A DNA stretch of 53,641 nucleotides, taken from Acrocarpospora corrugata. Lineage in GTDB: Bacteria; Actinomycetota; Actinomycetes; Streptosporangiales; Streptosporangiaceae. The stretch covers positions 1-53,641 of the forward strand of contig NZ_BLAD01000083.1 in assembly GCF_009687845.1 (NCBI RefSeq). Direction: 5' to 3'. Positions within the stretch are counted from its first letter, which is position 1. Every line of letters begins with the position of its first letter. Below the pieces are notes generated by a model. It was given only the letters and a program-made list of their open reading frames with translations. It searched no databases and was not told the DNA's origin. Shown here one piece after another: positions 32,416 through 40,341 of the stretch. A program made the translations under genes and the position numbers.

Positions 32416-34185
32416 ATGCGAATCCACTACCCCCGGACTCCCCATCTGCCCTGGTCTCCGGGAGTCCACTCGGACGACATCCGAGCCCGCGGCCTGACCG
32501 GTCTCGCCGGCCGGGAGGTGGTCGTCACCGAGAAACTCGACGGCGAGAACACCACGCTCTACCCGGACGGCCTGCACGCCCGCTCGCTGGATTCGGCGCA
32601 TCACCCGTCCCGGACGTGGGTCAAAGGCCTGCACGGCCGGATAGCCCGATCAATCCCGCCAGGGTGGCGCATCTGCGGAGAGAATCTGTTCGCCCGCCAC
32701 TCGATCGCCTATCAAGATCTGGACAGCTGGTTCTACGCCTTCTCAGTCTGGAACGGCGACCAATGCCTGGACTGGGACCGGACCGCAAATTTCACCAGAA
32801 AGCTGGGCATTCCCGTTCCGCGCGTTCTCTGGCGCGGCCTCTTCGACGAGCGCACGATCCAAGCCCTCCGCCTGGACCGGACCCGGCAAGAAGGTTATGT
32901 CGTACGGACGGTTGAAGGTTTCACGCGGGACGAGTTCGCCGATCGTGTCGCCAAATGGGTGCGTCCCAACCACGTGCAAACAGCCACGCATTGGATGACG
33001 GCTCCCGTCGTCGAGAACGGGCTGAGCCCGGCCGCCGCACTCTGGGACGTCCGCGCGGGATCGCCTCCGAACACGCCGGCCCTACTCGCCGCGACCAGGC
33101 TCGACCACACCGAACCCACCAACCGGCACGACCCCACCGAACCCGCCGGCCTGACCGAACCCACCGAACCCACCGGCCTGGCCGAACCCATCGACCTGTC
33201 CGACATATCCGCCCGCCTAGATCTACTCGGCCGTTCCGGGGACGCCCGGCTGGCGGGAGTGCTCGCGGCGCTCTTTCATGCCACCCGCCGAGCCTGGCTG
33301 GCTCCCCGACTGGTGGCGCCGCTCGGCATGCCCCTGGCACGACGCGTCGCCGACCTGGTCGGCCTGCACCCCCACCTGCATCAGCCATTCCCAGATGAAT
33401 CCCGCCGATCCGGCCTGATCCGACTGGCCATCGCAGCCGACCTGGGCGTCCTCCACGCCGTCGCCGCCACCGTGGCGAACACCCCGGAGGCCCGTGACCA
33501 GGTCGCCTGGTCAGAACTGCACACCGAAGAAGCCGGACTCCTCACCGAGGACCCTTGGGCGACCATGCGCACCGAAATGCGCGCGAAGCTCGGACATGGC
33601 GACGTCGCGGACCGATGCTGGGCCGAGACGCGGGAGGCATACGCACTCGGGCGAATCAGCACAGCCGACGAGGGCATCGCACGAGGCTGGCGCTGGCGAA
33701 CCGGCGACTTCCCCCGATTGATCATCACCGTCGGCCCGTCAGGCAGCGGAAAGAGCACCTTCGCCCAGACCCTCGGGCAACCGATCATCTCGCTCGACGA
33801 GCTACGCGAAGCCCGAGGATCCCGCTCAGACCAAGGCGCGAATCCCGACATCTACCGCGCCGCCCTACAAAAACTCGACACGTCCCTCGCCGGCGGCGGA
33901 ACAACCATCTGGGACGCAACCGCCCTCAACCGACGCCAACGCTCAATGCTCCTGAAGGTAGCCAAACGCCGCAACACCCTAACGACCTACGCGCTCATGC
34001 TCGTCCCCGACGACATCGTCACCCAGCGGAACACCAACCGCCCCCACCCGGTCCCGGCAGAGATCCTCACCAGCCAGCTCCGCCGCTTCAACCCACCTTT
34101 CCCCGGCGAGGCACACCGCACGTGGTACATCGGATCAGAGGGAACCGTACTCGACACAGCGGGAACCCTCGACGGGGAGGACTGA
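32416..34185 (+). CDS. RNA ligase - HD-like - polynucleotide kinase fusion (RNA repair protein 1)
   Basis: 589 residues in three parts. Residues 1-200 are an RNA ligase nucleotidyltransferase: motif I EKLDGEN with adenylated Lys40, motif III around GENLF (89) and WFYAFSVW (105-112), motif IV EGYVVR (159-164), motif V KWVRP (180-184). Residues 230-262 are a TEP-rich linker. Residues 263-430 are helical, resembling an HD-phosphohydrolase domain whose HD is replaced (LFHAT, His288-Ala289). Residues 433-589 are a P-loop kinase: Walker [10 protein letters not shown] (440-448), LDELRE (460-465), WDATALNRRQR, lid QRNTNRPHPVP. Together they would phosphorylate 5'-OH ends and seal them. ATG 32416 is chosen for AGGAA five bases upstream; 32410 is alternative. 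Two bases separate it from the next gene. Confidence 0.88.
   Translation: MRIHYPRTPHLPWSPGVHSDDIRARGLTGLAGREVVVTEKLDGENTTLYPDGLHARSLDSAHHPSRTWVKGLHGRIARSIPPGWRICGENLFARHSIAYQDLDSWFYAFSVWNGDQCLDWDRTANFTRKLGIPVPRVLWRGLFDERTIQALRLDRTRQEGYVVRTVEGFTRDEFADRVAKWVRPNHVQTATHWMTAPVVENGLSPAAALWDVRAGSPPNTPALLAATRLDHTEPTNRHDPTEPAGLTEPTEPTGLAEPIDLSDISARLDLLGRSGDARLAGVLAALFHATRRAWLAPRLVAPLGMPLARRVADLVGLHPHLHQPFPDESRRSGLIRLAIAADLGVLHAVAATVANTPEARDQVAWSELHTEEAGLLTEDPWATMRTEMRAKLGHGDVADRCWAETREAYALGRISTADEGIARGWRWRTGDFPRLIITVGPSGSGKSTFAQTLGQPIISLDELREARGSRSDQGANPDIYRAALQKLDTSLAGGGTTIWDATALNRRQRSMLLKVAKRRNTLTTYALMLVPDDIVTQRNTNRPHPVPAEILTSQLRRFNPPFPGEAHRTWYIGSEGTVLDTAGTLDGED
33103..33201 (+). repeat. Thr-Glu-Pro repeat linker in the RNA ligase fusion
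   Basis: Codons 230-262 contain five near-repeats of Thr-Glu-Pro (from CACCGAACC-type DNA units), forming a low-complexity hinge between the ligase domain and the rest. Such repeats are prone to length change between strains. Confidence 0.75.
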
Positions 34186-34187
34186 CC

Positions 34188-36980
34188 ATGCGCACCAGCG
34201 AGGAGATCTATCACCAGATCCGCTGGGATCCCCGTTTCGATCCGGCCAAGTTCGTTCTCGGGGTCAATGTGCGCGGGGCCGAGCCGAAGCGCGTGCCGCT
34301 GCCCGCTTTCGTGCCCGGCGGCGACATCCCGTGGCATCGGATCATGTTCGTCGAGGCGGACGGCGAGACGGTGTGGGATCGGGCGACCGGGCTGGATGTG
34401 GTCAACATCTCGCAGGCCGGTCGCGCTGAGGATCCGCGGAAGTTGAATGCGCCGTTCTTCACGGCGGGGACACCGCTTGCCTGGGATCCGCTGCTGGGAT
34501 GGAGTCCGGCCGAACGAGGGCCAGCCTGGCAGCCGGGCACGTTGCGGGTTCTGACGTGGAACGCCCTCTGGGATCGGTATTTCAGCGAGCGGATCGACAC
34601 CGCCCGTCGCAGGCCGCTGCTGGTGGACGCGCTGGAGCGAGCCAACGCCGACGTCCTCTCGCTTCAGGAGGTGGAAGCCGACCTGCTCGACCTCATTCAG
34701 AGCACCCCGTGGGTCCGCGACGGCTACACGCTCTGCGCCGACGACATCGGCAGGAACAAACTGCTCGTGCTCAGCCGGGTACCGATCCGCGAGGCGGGCC
34801 TGCACGCCTATGGCCCCTACAAAGCGCTTTCCGCGATCACCCTGCACTCGGCCACCCACCCCATCGTGCTGGCGACCACCCACCTGACCAGCGACCACGC
34901 CCAGAACGGCCCGGCCAAACGCGAATCGGAGCTGGCCACCATCGTCGAAGGCCTGCTCAGCGTGGACGCCGACGTGATCCTGATCGGTGACTTCAACGAC
35001 GACGGCCACCCCGAGAAGGCCCTCGGCATGCGCGACGCGTGGAGCGAGATCCACGGCTCCGCGGACGCCACCCCGACCTACGACCCCACCAGAAACCCGC
35101 TCGCCGCCATCCAGTCCCTCGGCGGCCGTCCAGCGCGAATCGATCGGGTACTGCTTCGCGGCCCCGCCCTACGCCCGACCACCGCGATCCTCCTGGGCGA
35201 CTCCCCAGCAGCCCCCGACGGCCTGTTCCTCTCCGACCACTACGGCCTCGCCGTGGACATCAACACCCTCCCCGGCACGGACGCCTTGGAAGTCCCTTCA
35301 ACCGCCCGAACGGCCATCGCCTGGATCCCACCCAGCGAACTCTGGCCCACCATCCAGGAGATCCGCGCCAAACACGACCCGCAAATCGACCGCTGGCCAC
35401 CCCACATCACCCTGATGTCAGGCTTCATCCCCGAATCCGCCTTCGAGGAAGCCGCTCCCCTCCTCACCGCCGCAGCCTCCACCACCGCCCCCTTCACCGC
35501 CCAACTACACGGCGTCCACGCCTTCCACCACCGCAACGACAGCACCGTCTGGCTCGCCCCCGGCACCCCCGACCCCTGGACAACCCTCCGCCACGCCCTC
35601 GAAGCCGCCTTCCCCGCCTGCCGAACCCGCGACGAGACCTACACCCCCCACCTAACCCTGGGCAAAACCCGCAACCCCGACCGCCTACTCGCCGAATGCC
35701 ACACCCGCCTCCCGCCGATGTCCGCCCACGTCGGCGAACTGGTCCTACTCTCCCGCCGCGCCAACGAACCAATGCGCCCCCGCGCGACCATCACCCTGGG
35801 CACCGGCGAACTCCACTGGATCACCGAGCGAGCCGCCCCGAATATCAGCGACACCTCGCAGGCCAACCTGAGCCGTTCCAGCAGCATGTCCGCATCCCAG
35901 ACCGGGCGTAGTCACTCCCTGAACGGGCGGGTCGAGGATGTGGTGACGCGGCTAGAAGGCTGCCTGAGTGAAGGTGCGGTTCATGTGGTCGGGTCGCGGC
36001 GGCTTGGCTGTGCGTTGCCCGGAGCGGATCTTGATCTGGTGGTGGCGTTGCCCGGGGTGGTTGATCTCTCGCAGGTCGAAATGCGTGTGGCGGAAGTGCT
36101 TCCGGAAGCGACGGGGACGCGGCGGGTGATCGGTGCGCGGGTGCCGGGGCTGCGGATGCGGGCCGGGGGTCTGGATATCGATCTGGTGGTTGTGGGAACC
36201 GGTTCCATTCCGCCCGGTGACGCGGTAGCTCGTCGTACCGAGCTGGATGAACCGTCCGCGACAGCTCTGAGCGCGGTCAGCGATGCGGATGCAATTCTTG
36301 CGGCGGTCGCCAAGAACAAATCCGGATTTATCACGCTTGCGCGGCAGGTGAAGGGATGGGCACGGACGCGCGGACTGGACTCGGCTCCGTTCGGCGGGCT
36401 CTCGGGGCTGGCGTGGACCATACTCGCGGCCCGGACGGTGATCGAGTCGGACGAGCTCCCGCCAGGGGAGTTGCTCCAGCAGTTCTTCGCGACCTGGGCC
36501 GCCTGGGACTGGCACGAACCGATCGCCCTCGGCCAGGTCGCCCGCTCCGACGCGCCCATCCAGATCATGACCGCAACCGCCCCGGTACGCCCCTGCAGCG
36601 ACCAGGTCAGCATCGGCGGACGCGATCTACTCACCCAGGAGCTCTACCGCGCCTGGGAAACCACCGACATCGACGAACCGCCACCCCTCCACCGCCGCCA
36701 CGCGGCCTGGGCGATCGTCACAATCCACGGCGACGTCGGCAAGGCCCGAGGCCGAATGCGCGCCCTCCTGGCCTTCCTGGAACGCGCGGGAGCACCGGAC
36801 GCACACGCCTGGCCCCGACCGTTCCACACCGGCCCACGCTCAACCCGCTACGCGATCGGCCTCGGCCGCACACCCCCGGACACCGCGACCATCACCGAGA
36901 TCGCGACCCGCTGGACCGAAACCCTGCCCGGCGTCACCGTCACCCGAGCAGAAGGCGGCGACGTCCCCACCCTCGGATGA
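34188..36980 (+). CDS. MJ1316 - EEP - 2H phosphoesterase - poly(A) polymerase fusion (RNA repair protein 2)
   Basis: 930 residues, four domains. Residues 1-72 are an MJ1316/DUF504 domain (IRWDPRFDP, DIPWHRIMFVE, VWDRATG), proposed to recognise cyclic-phosphate RNA ends. Residues 117-360 are an endonuclease/exonuclease/phosphatase fold: Asn125, Glu161, His232, GDFND (267-271), Asp319, LSDHYG (His351). Residues 375-545 are a 2H phosphoesterase with HIT (406-408) and HLT (488-490). Residues 575-930 are a poly(A)-polymerase-type nucleotidyltransferase: VGS (601-603), ADLDL (Asp614, Asp616), third Asp in LDIDL (663-665), and PAP central helices. Predicted order: open 2',3'-cyclic ends, trim phosphate, rebuild nucleotides, then hand to the ligase-kinase. 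GGGGAGG precedes the ATG; co-transcribed with the ligase. Confidence 0.88.
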   Translation: MRTSEEIYHQIRWDPRFDPAKFVLGVNVRGAEPKRVPLPAFVPGGDIPWHRIMFVEADGETVWDRATGLDVVNISQAGRAEDPRKLNAPFFTAGTPLAWDPLLGWSPAERGPAWQPGTLRVLTWNALWDRYFSERIDTARRRPLLVDALERANADVLSLQEVEADLLDLIQSTPWVRDGYTLCADDIGRNKLLVLSRVPIREAGLHAYGPYKALSAITLHSATHPIVLATTHLTSDHAQNGPAKRESELATIVEGLLSVDADVILIGDFNDDGHPEKALGMRDAWSEIHGSADATPTYDPTRNPLAAIQSLGGRPARIDRVLLRGPALRPTTAILLGDSPAAPDGLFLSDHYGLAVDINTLPGTDALEVPSTARTAIAWIPPSELWPTIQEIRAKHDPQIDRWPPHITLMSGFIPESAFEEAAPLLTAAASTTAPFTAQLHGVHAFHHRNDSTVWLAPGTPDPWTTLRHALEAAFPACRTRDETYTPHLTLGKTRNPDRLLAECHTRLPPMSAHVGELVLLSRRANEPMRPRATITLGTGELHWITERAAPNISDTSQANLSRSSSMSASQTGRSHSLNGRVEDVVTRLEGCLSEGAVHVVGSRRLGCALPGADLDLVVALPGVVDLSQVEMRVAEVLPEATGTRRVIGARVPGLRMRAGGLDIDLVVVGTGSIPPGDAVARRTELDEPSATALSAVSDADAILAAVAKNKSGFITLARQVKGWARTRGLDSAPFGGLSGLAWTILAARTVIESDELPPGELLQQFFATWAAWDWHEPIALGQVARSDAPIQIMTATAPVRPCSDQVSIGGRDLLTQELYRAWETTDIDEPPPLHRRHAAWAIVTIHGDVGKARGRMRALLAFLERAGAPDAHAWPRPFHTGPRSTRYAIGLGRTPPDTATITEIATRWTETLPGVTVTRAEGGDVPTLG

Positions 36981-37153
36981 ACCGTGGGCTGCCCGGAATT
37001 ACCTTCGGACTGGCACCCGTTACGGACATGGTCACGCCGATGGCGGTGCGGGTCTCGGCCACGCCGGGGCCAACCGGTCTGAAGGCCAGCGGCGCGGCGC
37101 CCGTCGAGGAGCTGGCCCGAACGGAACGCGGCAACGACCCCATCCTGAGCTGA
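36977..37153 (+). CDS. Small ORF overlapping the repair-protein stop codon
   Basis: A 58-residue frame starts at an ATG that overlaps the preceding TGA (ATGA) and ends at 37153. The peptide begins MNRGLPGITFGLAPVTDM and is rich in Ala, Thr, Pro and Val. No family recognised and no ribosome site beyond the overlap. It may be a coupled third gene or chance; the strand-coupled overlap is the only support. Confidence 0.25.
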   Translation: MNRGLPGITFGLAPVTDMVTPMAVRVSATPGPTGLKASGAAPVEELARTERGNDPILS

Positions 37154-37159
37154 CCCAGG

Positions 37160-37453
37160 TCAGTGCGCTCCCCGGGCGGGTACTCCGAGTGCCGCGCACG
37201 CCTGTTCGTACAGTTTGACCACCTCGGTGCGGACCTGGGCGCGTTCGGTCAGGGTGGTGCTCCACGGAACGCGGATCTCGTCGCCGGCCACCTCGAAGTA
37301 GATCGCTTCGCCGTCCACGTTCGTGGTGTGGGCCGCGGTCGCGTCGGGGCGGCCGCCGAGGGCGCGGACGATCAGGAGGGCGTCGGCGGCGTGGTCGTCG
37401 TTCATGTGGCGTTTGATGGCCGCGACGGCCTCGTCCGTGAAGGGGTTGCTCAT
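37160..37453 (-). CDS. DUF2470-domain protein
   Basis: The 97-residue protein is a single DUF2470 domain (MNDDHAADALLIVRALGG with the conserved His pair; VDGEAIYFEVAGDEIRVPW). This domain often follows split-barrel FMN/haem oxygenase-like domains; here it stands alone. TAGGAT lies 7 nt before the ATG at 37453. Confidence 0.88.
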   Translation of the reverse strand: MSNPFTDEAVAAIKRHMNDDHAADALLIVRALGGRPDATAAHTTNVDGEAIYFEVAGDEIRVPWSTTLTERAQVRTEVVKLYEQACAALGVPARGAH

Positions 37454-37460
37454 GTGGACA

Positions 37461-37466
37461 ATCCTA
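37461..37466 (-). promoter_or_regulatory. -10 box for leaderless DUF2470 transcript
   Basis: TAGGAT on the minus strand lies 7 nt before the ATG at 37453 and just past the nitrobindin stop codon. Confidence 0.5.
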
Positions 37467-37469
37467 GGT

Positions 37470-37967
37470 TCACGGTTCGCCGGTGAATTCGGCTGCCTTC
37501 TTGAGTTCGGCGGAGGCGTGGGACTGGAGGGGCTGGCCGACGGCGGCCATGTCGTAGGCGTACATGAGGCTGCCGTTGACCAGGCCGTACAGGCGGCGGC
37601 CCGCCGAGTACTCCTTGGCGGTGGCGGTCCTGGCGACCACGTCCGTCTGGAGTTCGATCTTGTGGAAGACGACCTCGCCGACGTAGATCTCGACGATGCC
37701 GGTCGGGTGGGCCAGGCAGACTTCAAGCTGCCGTTCGGGCTGGATGCGCCAGAAACCGGTCTCCCGGGAGAGCGGCCGGACCTTGTTGCCGTCGGCGTCG
37801 AGCAGCCAGCTCCGGCTCGCGTACGTCAGGAACGGCTTGCCGTTGTGGCCGAAGAGGATTTCCTGGCCGAAGTTGGCGCTCTCGATCGTCGGATAGCCGA
37901 TGACGCCCGCGCCCTCCCAGCGGCCCAGCAGGAAGGCTATCGGTTCGAGATCGGGATGTACGTCCAT
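37470..37967 (-). CDS. Nitrobindin (FABP-like haem protein)
   Basis: The 165-residue ten-stranded barrel protein starts PDLEPIAFLLGRWEGAGVIGYPTI, carrying the nitrobindin signature GxWxGxGxxxYPTI. Homologues bind ferric haem through a C-terminal His and detoxify peroxynitrite. In mycobacteria the gene (Rv0813c) lies beside the sulfurtransferase operon; here that operon is 11.5 kb away. TACGCT lies 8 nt before the start. Divergent from the DsrE gene. Confidence 0.92.
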   Translation of the reverse strand: MDVHPDLEPIAFLLGRWEGAGVIGYPTIESANFGQEILFGHNGKPFLTYASRSWLLDADGNKVRPLSRETGFWRIQPERQLEVCLAHPTGIVEIYVGEVVFHKIELQTDVVARTATAKEYSAGRRLYGLVNGSLMYAYDMAAVGQPLQSHASAELKKAAEFTGEP

Positions 37968-37991
37968 GGCGGTCAAGCGTAGTACCCGGCG

Positions 37992-37997
37992 TAGGCT
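37992..37997 (+). promoter_or_regulatory. -10 box for leaderless dsrE-like transcript
   Basis: TAGGCT lies 6 nt before the ATG at 38004. Confidence 0.5.
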
Positions 37998-38003
37998 CTT
38001 CCC

Positions 38004-38366
38004 ATGGCACGCCAACTGGTGATCAAGGTAACAGCGGGCGCCGACGCGCCCGAGCGGTGCAACCAGGCGTTCACGGTCGCGACGGCGGCCCTGGTCAGCG
38101 GGGTTCCGGTGTCGCTCTGGCTGACCGGGGAGTCGGCGTGGTTCGCGCTGCCGGGGCGGGCCAAGGAGTTCGAGCTGGACGAGGCGGCCCCGCTGGAGGA
38201 TCTGCTGACGGCGGTCCTGGCGGGCGGCCAGGTGACGCTGTGCACCCAGTGCGCCGCCCGGCGCGGGATCACCGTGGACGACGTGCTGCCGGGCGTCCGG
38301 ATCGCGGGCGCGCCCACCTTCGTGGAAGAGATCCTCCACGAAGGCGTGCAGGCGCTCGTCTACTAG
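38004..38366 (+). CDS. DsrE-family sulfur-relay-like protein
   Basis: The 120-residue protein has the DsrE/F alpha-beta fold: VIKVTAGADAPERCNQAFTVATAALVSGVPVSLWLTGESAWFAL, then a region with two cysteines (LCTQCAARRG). DsrE proteins carry sulfur on a conserved Cys; the CTQC pair here is the candidate. Its 3' end overlaps the convergent gatD gene by 4 bp. Confidence 0.85.
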   Translation: MARQLVIKVTAGADAPERCNQAFTVATAALVSGVPVSLWLTGESAWFALPGRAKEFELDEAAPLEDLLTAVLAGGQVTLCTQCAARRGITVDDVLPGVRIAGAPTFVEEILHEGVQALVY

Positions 38367-39067
38367 GGCAGGACGGCCGCGAGCCGTTCCTGGCGGAGGC
38401 GCTCGTACCAGCCGTCCTCGATGGCGGGGAGCGGGCCGACGGCCCAGCGCAGCAGCAGGTCGGCGAGGCCGGGGTTGCGGGCCAGGGCGGGGCCGTGCAG
38501 GTAGGTGCCGACGATCTTGCCGGTGTGGCAGCCCTCGGTGCCGTCGCCGTTGCCGGTGCCGACGATGGTCTTGGAGAGCGGCCGCACGCCGGGGCCGAGG
38601 TGAGTGACGCCCATGTGGTTCTCGAACCCGGTCAGGGTGGGCACGCCCAGTTCGGGGTCGACGTCGGCGGCGAGTTCGCCGACCGAGCGGCGTTCGCCCC
38701 GGCTGGAGCTGATGTCGAGCAGGCCGATGCCGGGCACCGGCTGGCCCTCCTCGCCGCCGAAGACCGAGCCCATGATCTGGTATCCGGCGCAGACCGCCAG
38801 CAGGGCCGCGCCGCGCGCGATGGCGCGCTGCAGGCCGCCGTCCCGGCGCAGGCGTTCGGCCCCGAGGATCTGCGGCCGGTCCTCACCACCGCCGATCAGG
38901 TAGATGTCGCCCTGCTCTGGCACCGGATCGGAGGAGCGCACGTGCACGGTCTCCACGGGAATGCCGCGCTTGTGAGCCCGCTGCTCCAGCACCAGCACAT
39001 TGCCCTGATCCCCATAAGTGCTCAACAAATCCGGATAAATCCAGACAATTCGCAAGCTACTCTGCAC
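38363..39067 (-). CDS. gatD: Lipid II isoglutaminyl synthase, glutamine amidotransferase subunit GatD
   Basis: The 234-residue class I glutaminase of the CobB/CobQ type has the nucleophile in LAVCAGYQIMG (Cys93) and catalytic His in VGTYLHGPAL (His191); a Glu completing a triad is not evident, as known for GatD. It supplies ammonia to MurT, which amidates the D-Glu of lipid II to D-isoglutamine. Its GTG start lies 11 bp inside the murT gene end. Confidence 0.93.
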   Translation of the reverse strand: MQSSLRIVWIYPDLLSTYGDQGNVLVLEQRAHKRGIPVETVHVRSSDPVPEQGDIYLIGGGEDRPQILGAERLRRDGGLQRAIARGAALLAVCAGYQIMGSVFGGEEGQPVPGIGLLDISSSRGERRSVGELAADVDPELGVPTLTGFENHMGVTHLGPGVRPLSKTIVGTGNGDGTEGCHTGKIVGTYLHGPALARNPGLADLLLRWAVGPLPAIEDGWYERLRQERLAAVLP

Positions 39068-40286
39068 GGCCGAACTCCGTCCGGATCGCCTGGAAGGCGG
39101 TGTAGTTGGCGATGACGTCGATGTCCCCCGGCGGCAGCGAAGCCACCGCCTGCCCGAAGGAGTCCCGGAGCGTGAACGGCACCCCGGCCACGTCGAGCCG
39201 GAGCGCCAGGTCCAGCCGCCGCTCGCCGGTCACCTGGACCGGCCGCCCGTTCAGGATGCGGTAGTCCACGTCCCACAGCCACGAGGTGTCCCGTCCGTCG
39301 GGCCCCTGCGCGTTGACCGACAGGATGATCGGCCGCTCCGCGCTGGACACGTCGAACGCCTCCAGCCACCCGGCCGGGTTCTTGGCCAGCAGCAGCCGCA
39401 GCGACCGCCCGTCCCGCTCCACCGTCGTGTACCGCCCGGCCACCGAGGTGACCTCGCGCAGCCGCGGCAGCGCCAGGTGCGGGGCCAGCCCGAACGCCTC
39501 TGCGGTGGCCAGCGCGATGGCCGCGTTGGACCGGTTGGCCAGGCCTGGCAGCTTCAGGTTGAGCCGCCAGCGGTCCCCGCGCGGGTCGATCACGTCCTCG
39601 TCGTCGAGCACCCAGTTGGGTTCCGGCCGGTGGAAGGTGCACTCCCGGCAGGCCCAGTCGGCGGCCTTGCGGTCCAGCGGCCCGCCGCACTCGGGGCAGC
39701 ACCAGGAGTCCTCCCGCCAGCGCTGCCCGCCCGCCACCCAGGTCACCCGGGCGGCGGTGGACGCCCCCCAGGTCACCAGCGGATCATCGCAGTTGGCGAT
39801 CACGTGGGCCGGTTTCCCGTCCAGCGCCCGCCGCCACTTCTGCGCCAGCAGCCAGATCTCGGCCGCCCGGTCCATCTGGTCCCGGCTCAGGTTCATCAGC
39901 ACGACGACCCCGGCCTCGGTGGTGTCGAGCACCTCCGGCAGGTACTTCTCGTCCACCTCCAGCACCGCGTACGGCGCGGCCTTGTTGGTCGACAGCGCCG
40001 ACACGTGCCCGGCCGGCATGTTCGCGCCGAAGGCGTTGCTGGCCACGTCGCCCAGCTCGCGCAGCGCCGCCGTGATCAGCCGGGTCGTGGTCGTCTTCCC
40101 GTTGGTGGCGCTGACCAGGGCCAGCCGCCGGTCGGCGGCCAGCTTCCTGAGCAAATCCGGTTCCAGCAGCAGCCCGACCCGGCCGCCGATCACTGATCCG
40201 TCGCCGCGCCCGGTGGCCCGGGACAGGGTCGCGGCCGTCCGCCCGAGGGCACTCGCGAGCTGCGCCCGCAACGGCAACTGGCTCAC
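39057..40286 (-). CDS. murT: Lipid II isoglutaminyl synthase, MurT subunit
   Basis: The 409-residue Mur-ligase-like ATPase has the P-loop SATNGKTTTTR (Lys64), the central domain with EVDEKYLPEV and MNLSRDQMDR, an inserted zinc ribbon (CCPEC at 196-200 and CREC at 213-216) and a C-terminal DUF1727 region (NPAGWLEAF ... SVNAQGPDGRDTSWLWDVD). With GatD it amidates the second stem residue of lipid II, which affects cross-linking and lysozyme resistance. GAGGAGAGG precedes the GTG. Confidence 0.94.
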   Translation of the reverse strand: MSQLPLRAQLASALGRTAATLSRATGRGDGSVIGGRVGLLLEPDLLRKLAADRRLALVSATNGKTTTTRLITAALRELGDVASNAFGANMPAGHVSALSTNKAAPYAVLEVDEKYLPEVLDTTEAGVVVLMNLSRDQMDRAAEIWLLAQKWRRALDGKPAHVIANCDDPLVTWGASTAARVTWVAGGQRWREDSWCCPECGGPLDRKAADWACRECTFHRPEPNWVLDDEDVIDPRGDRWRLNLKLPGLANRSNAAIALATAEAFGLAPHLALPRLREVTSVAGRYTTVERDGRSLRLLLAKNPAGWLEAFDVSSAERPIILSVNAQGPDGRDTSWLWDVDYRILNGRPVQVTGERRLDLALRLDVAGVPFTLRDSFGQAVASLPPGDIDVIANYTAFQAIRTEFGRAE

Positions 40287-40341
40287 GGGGCCCTCTCCTC
40301 ATCGTGCTGGCTCATGACGAGATCCTAGCCGCGCCGAGCGG

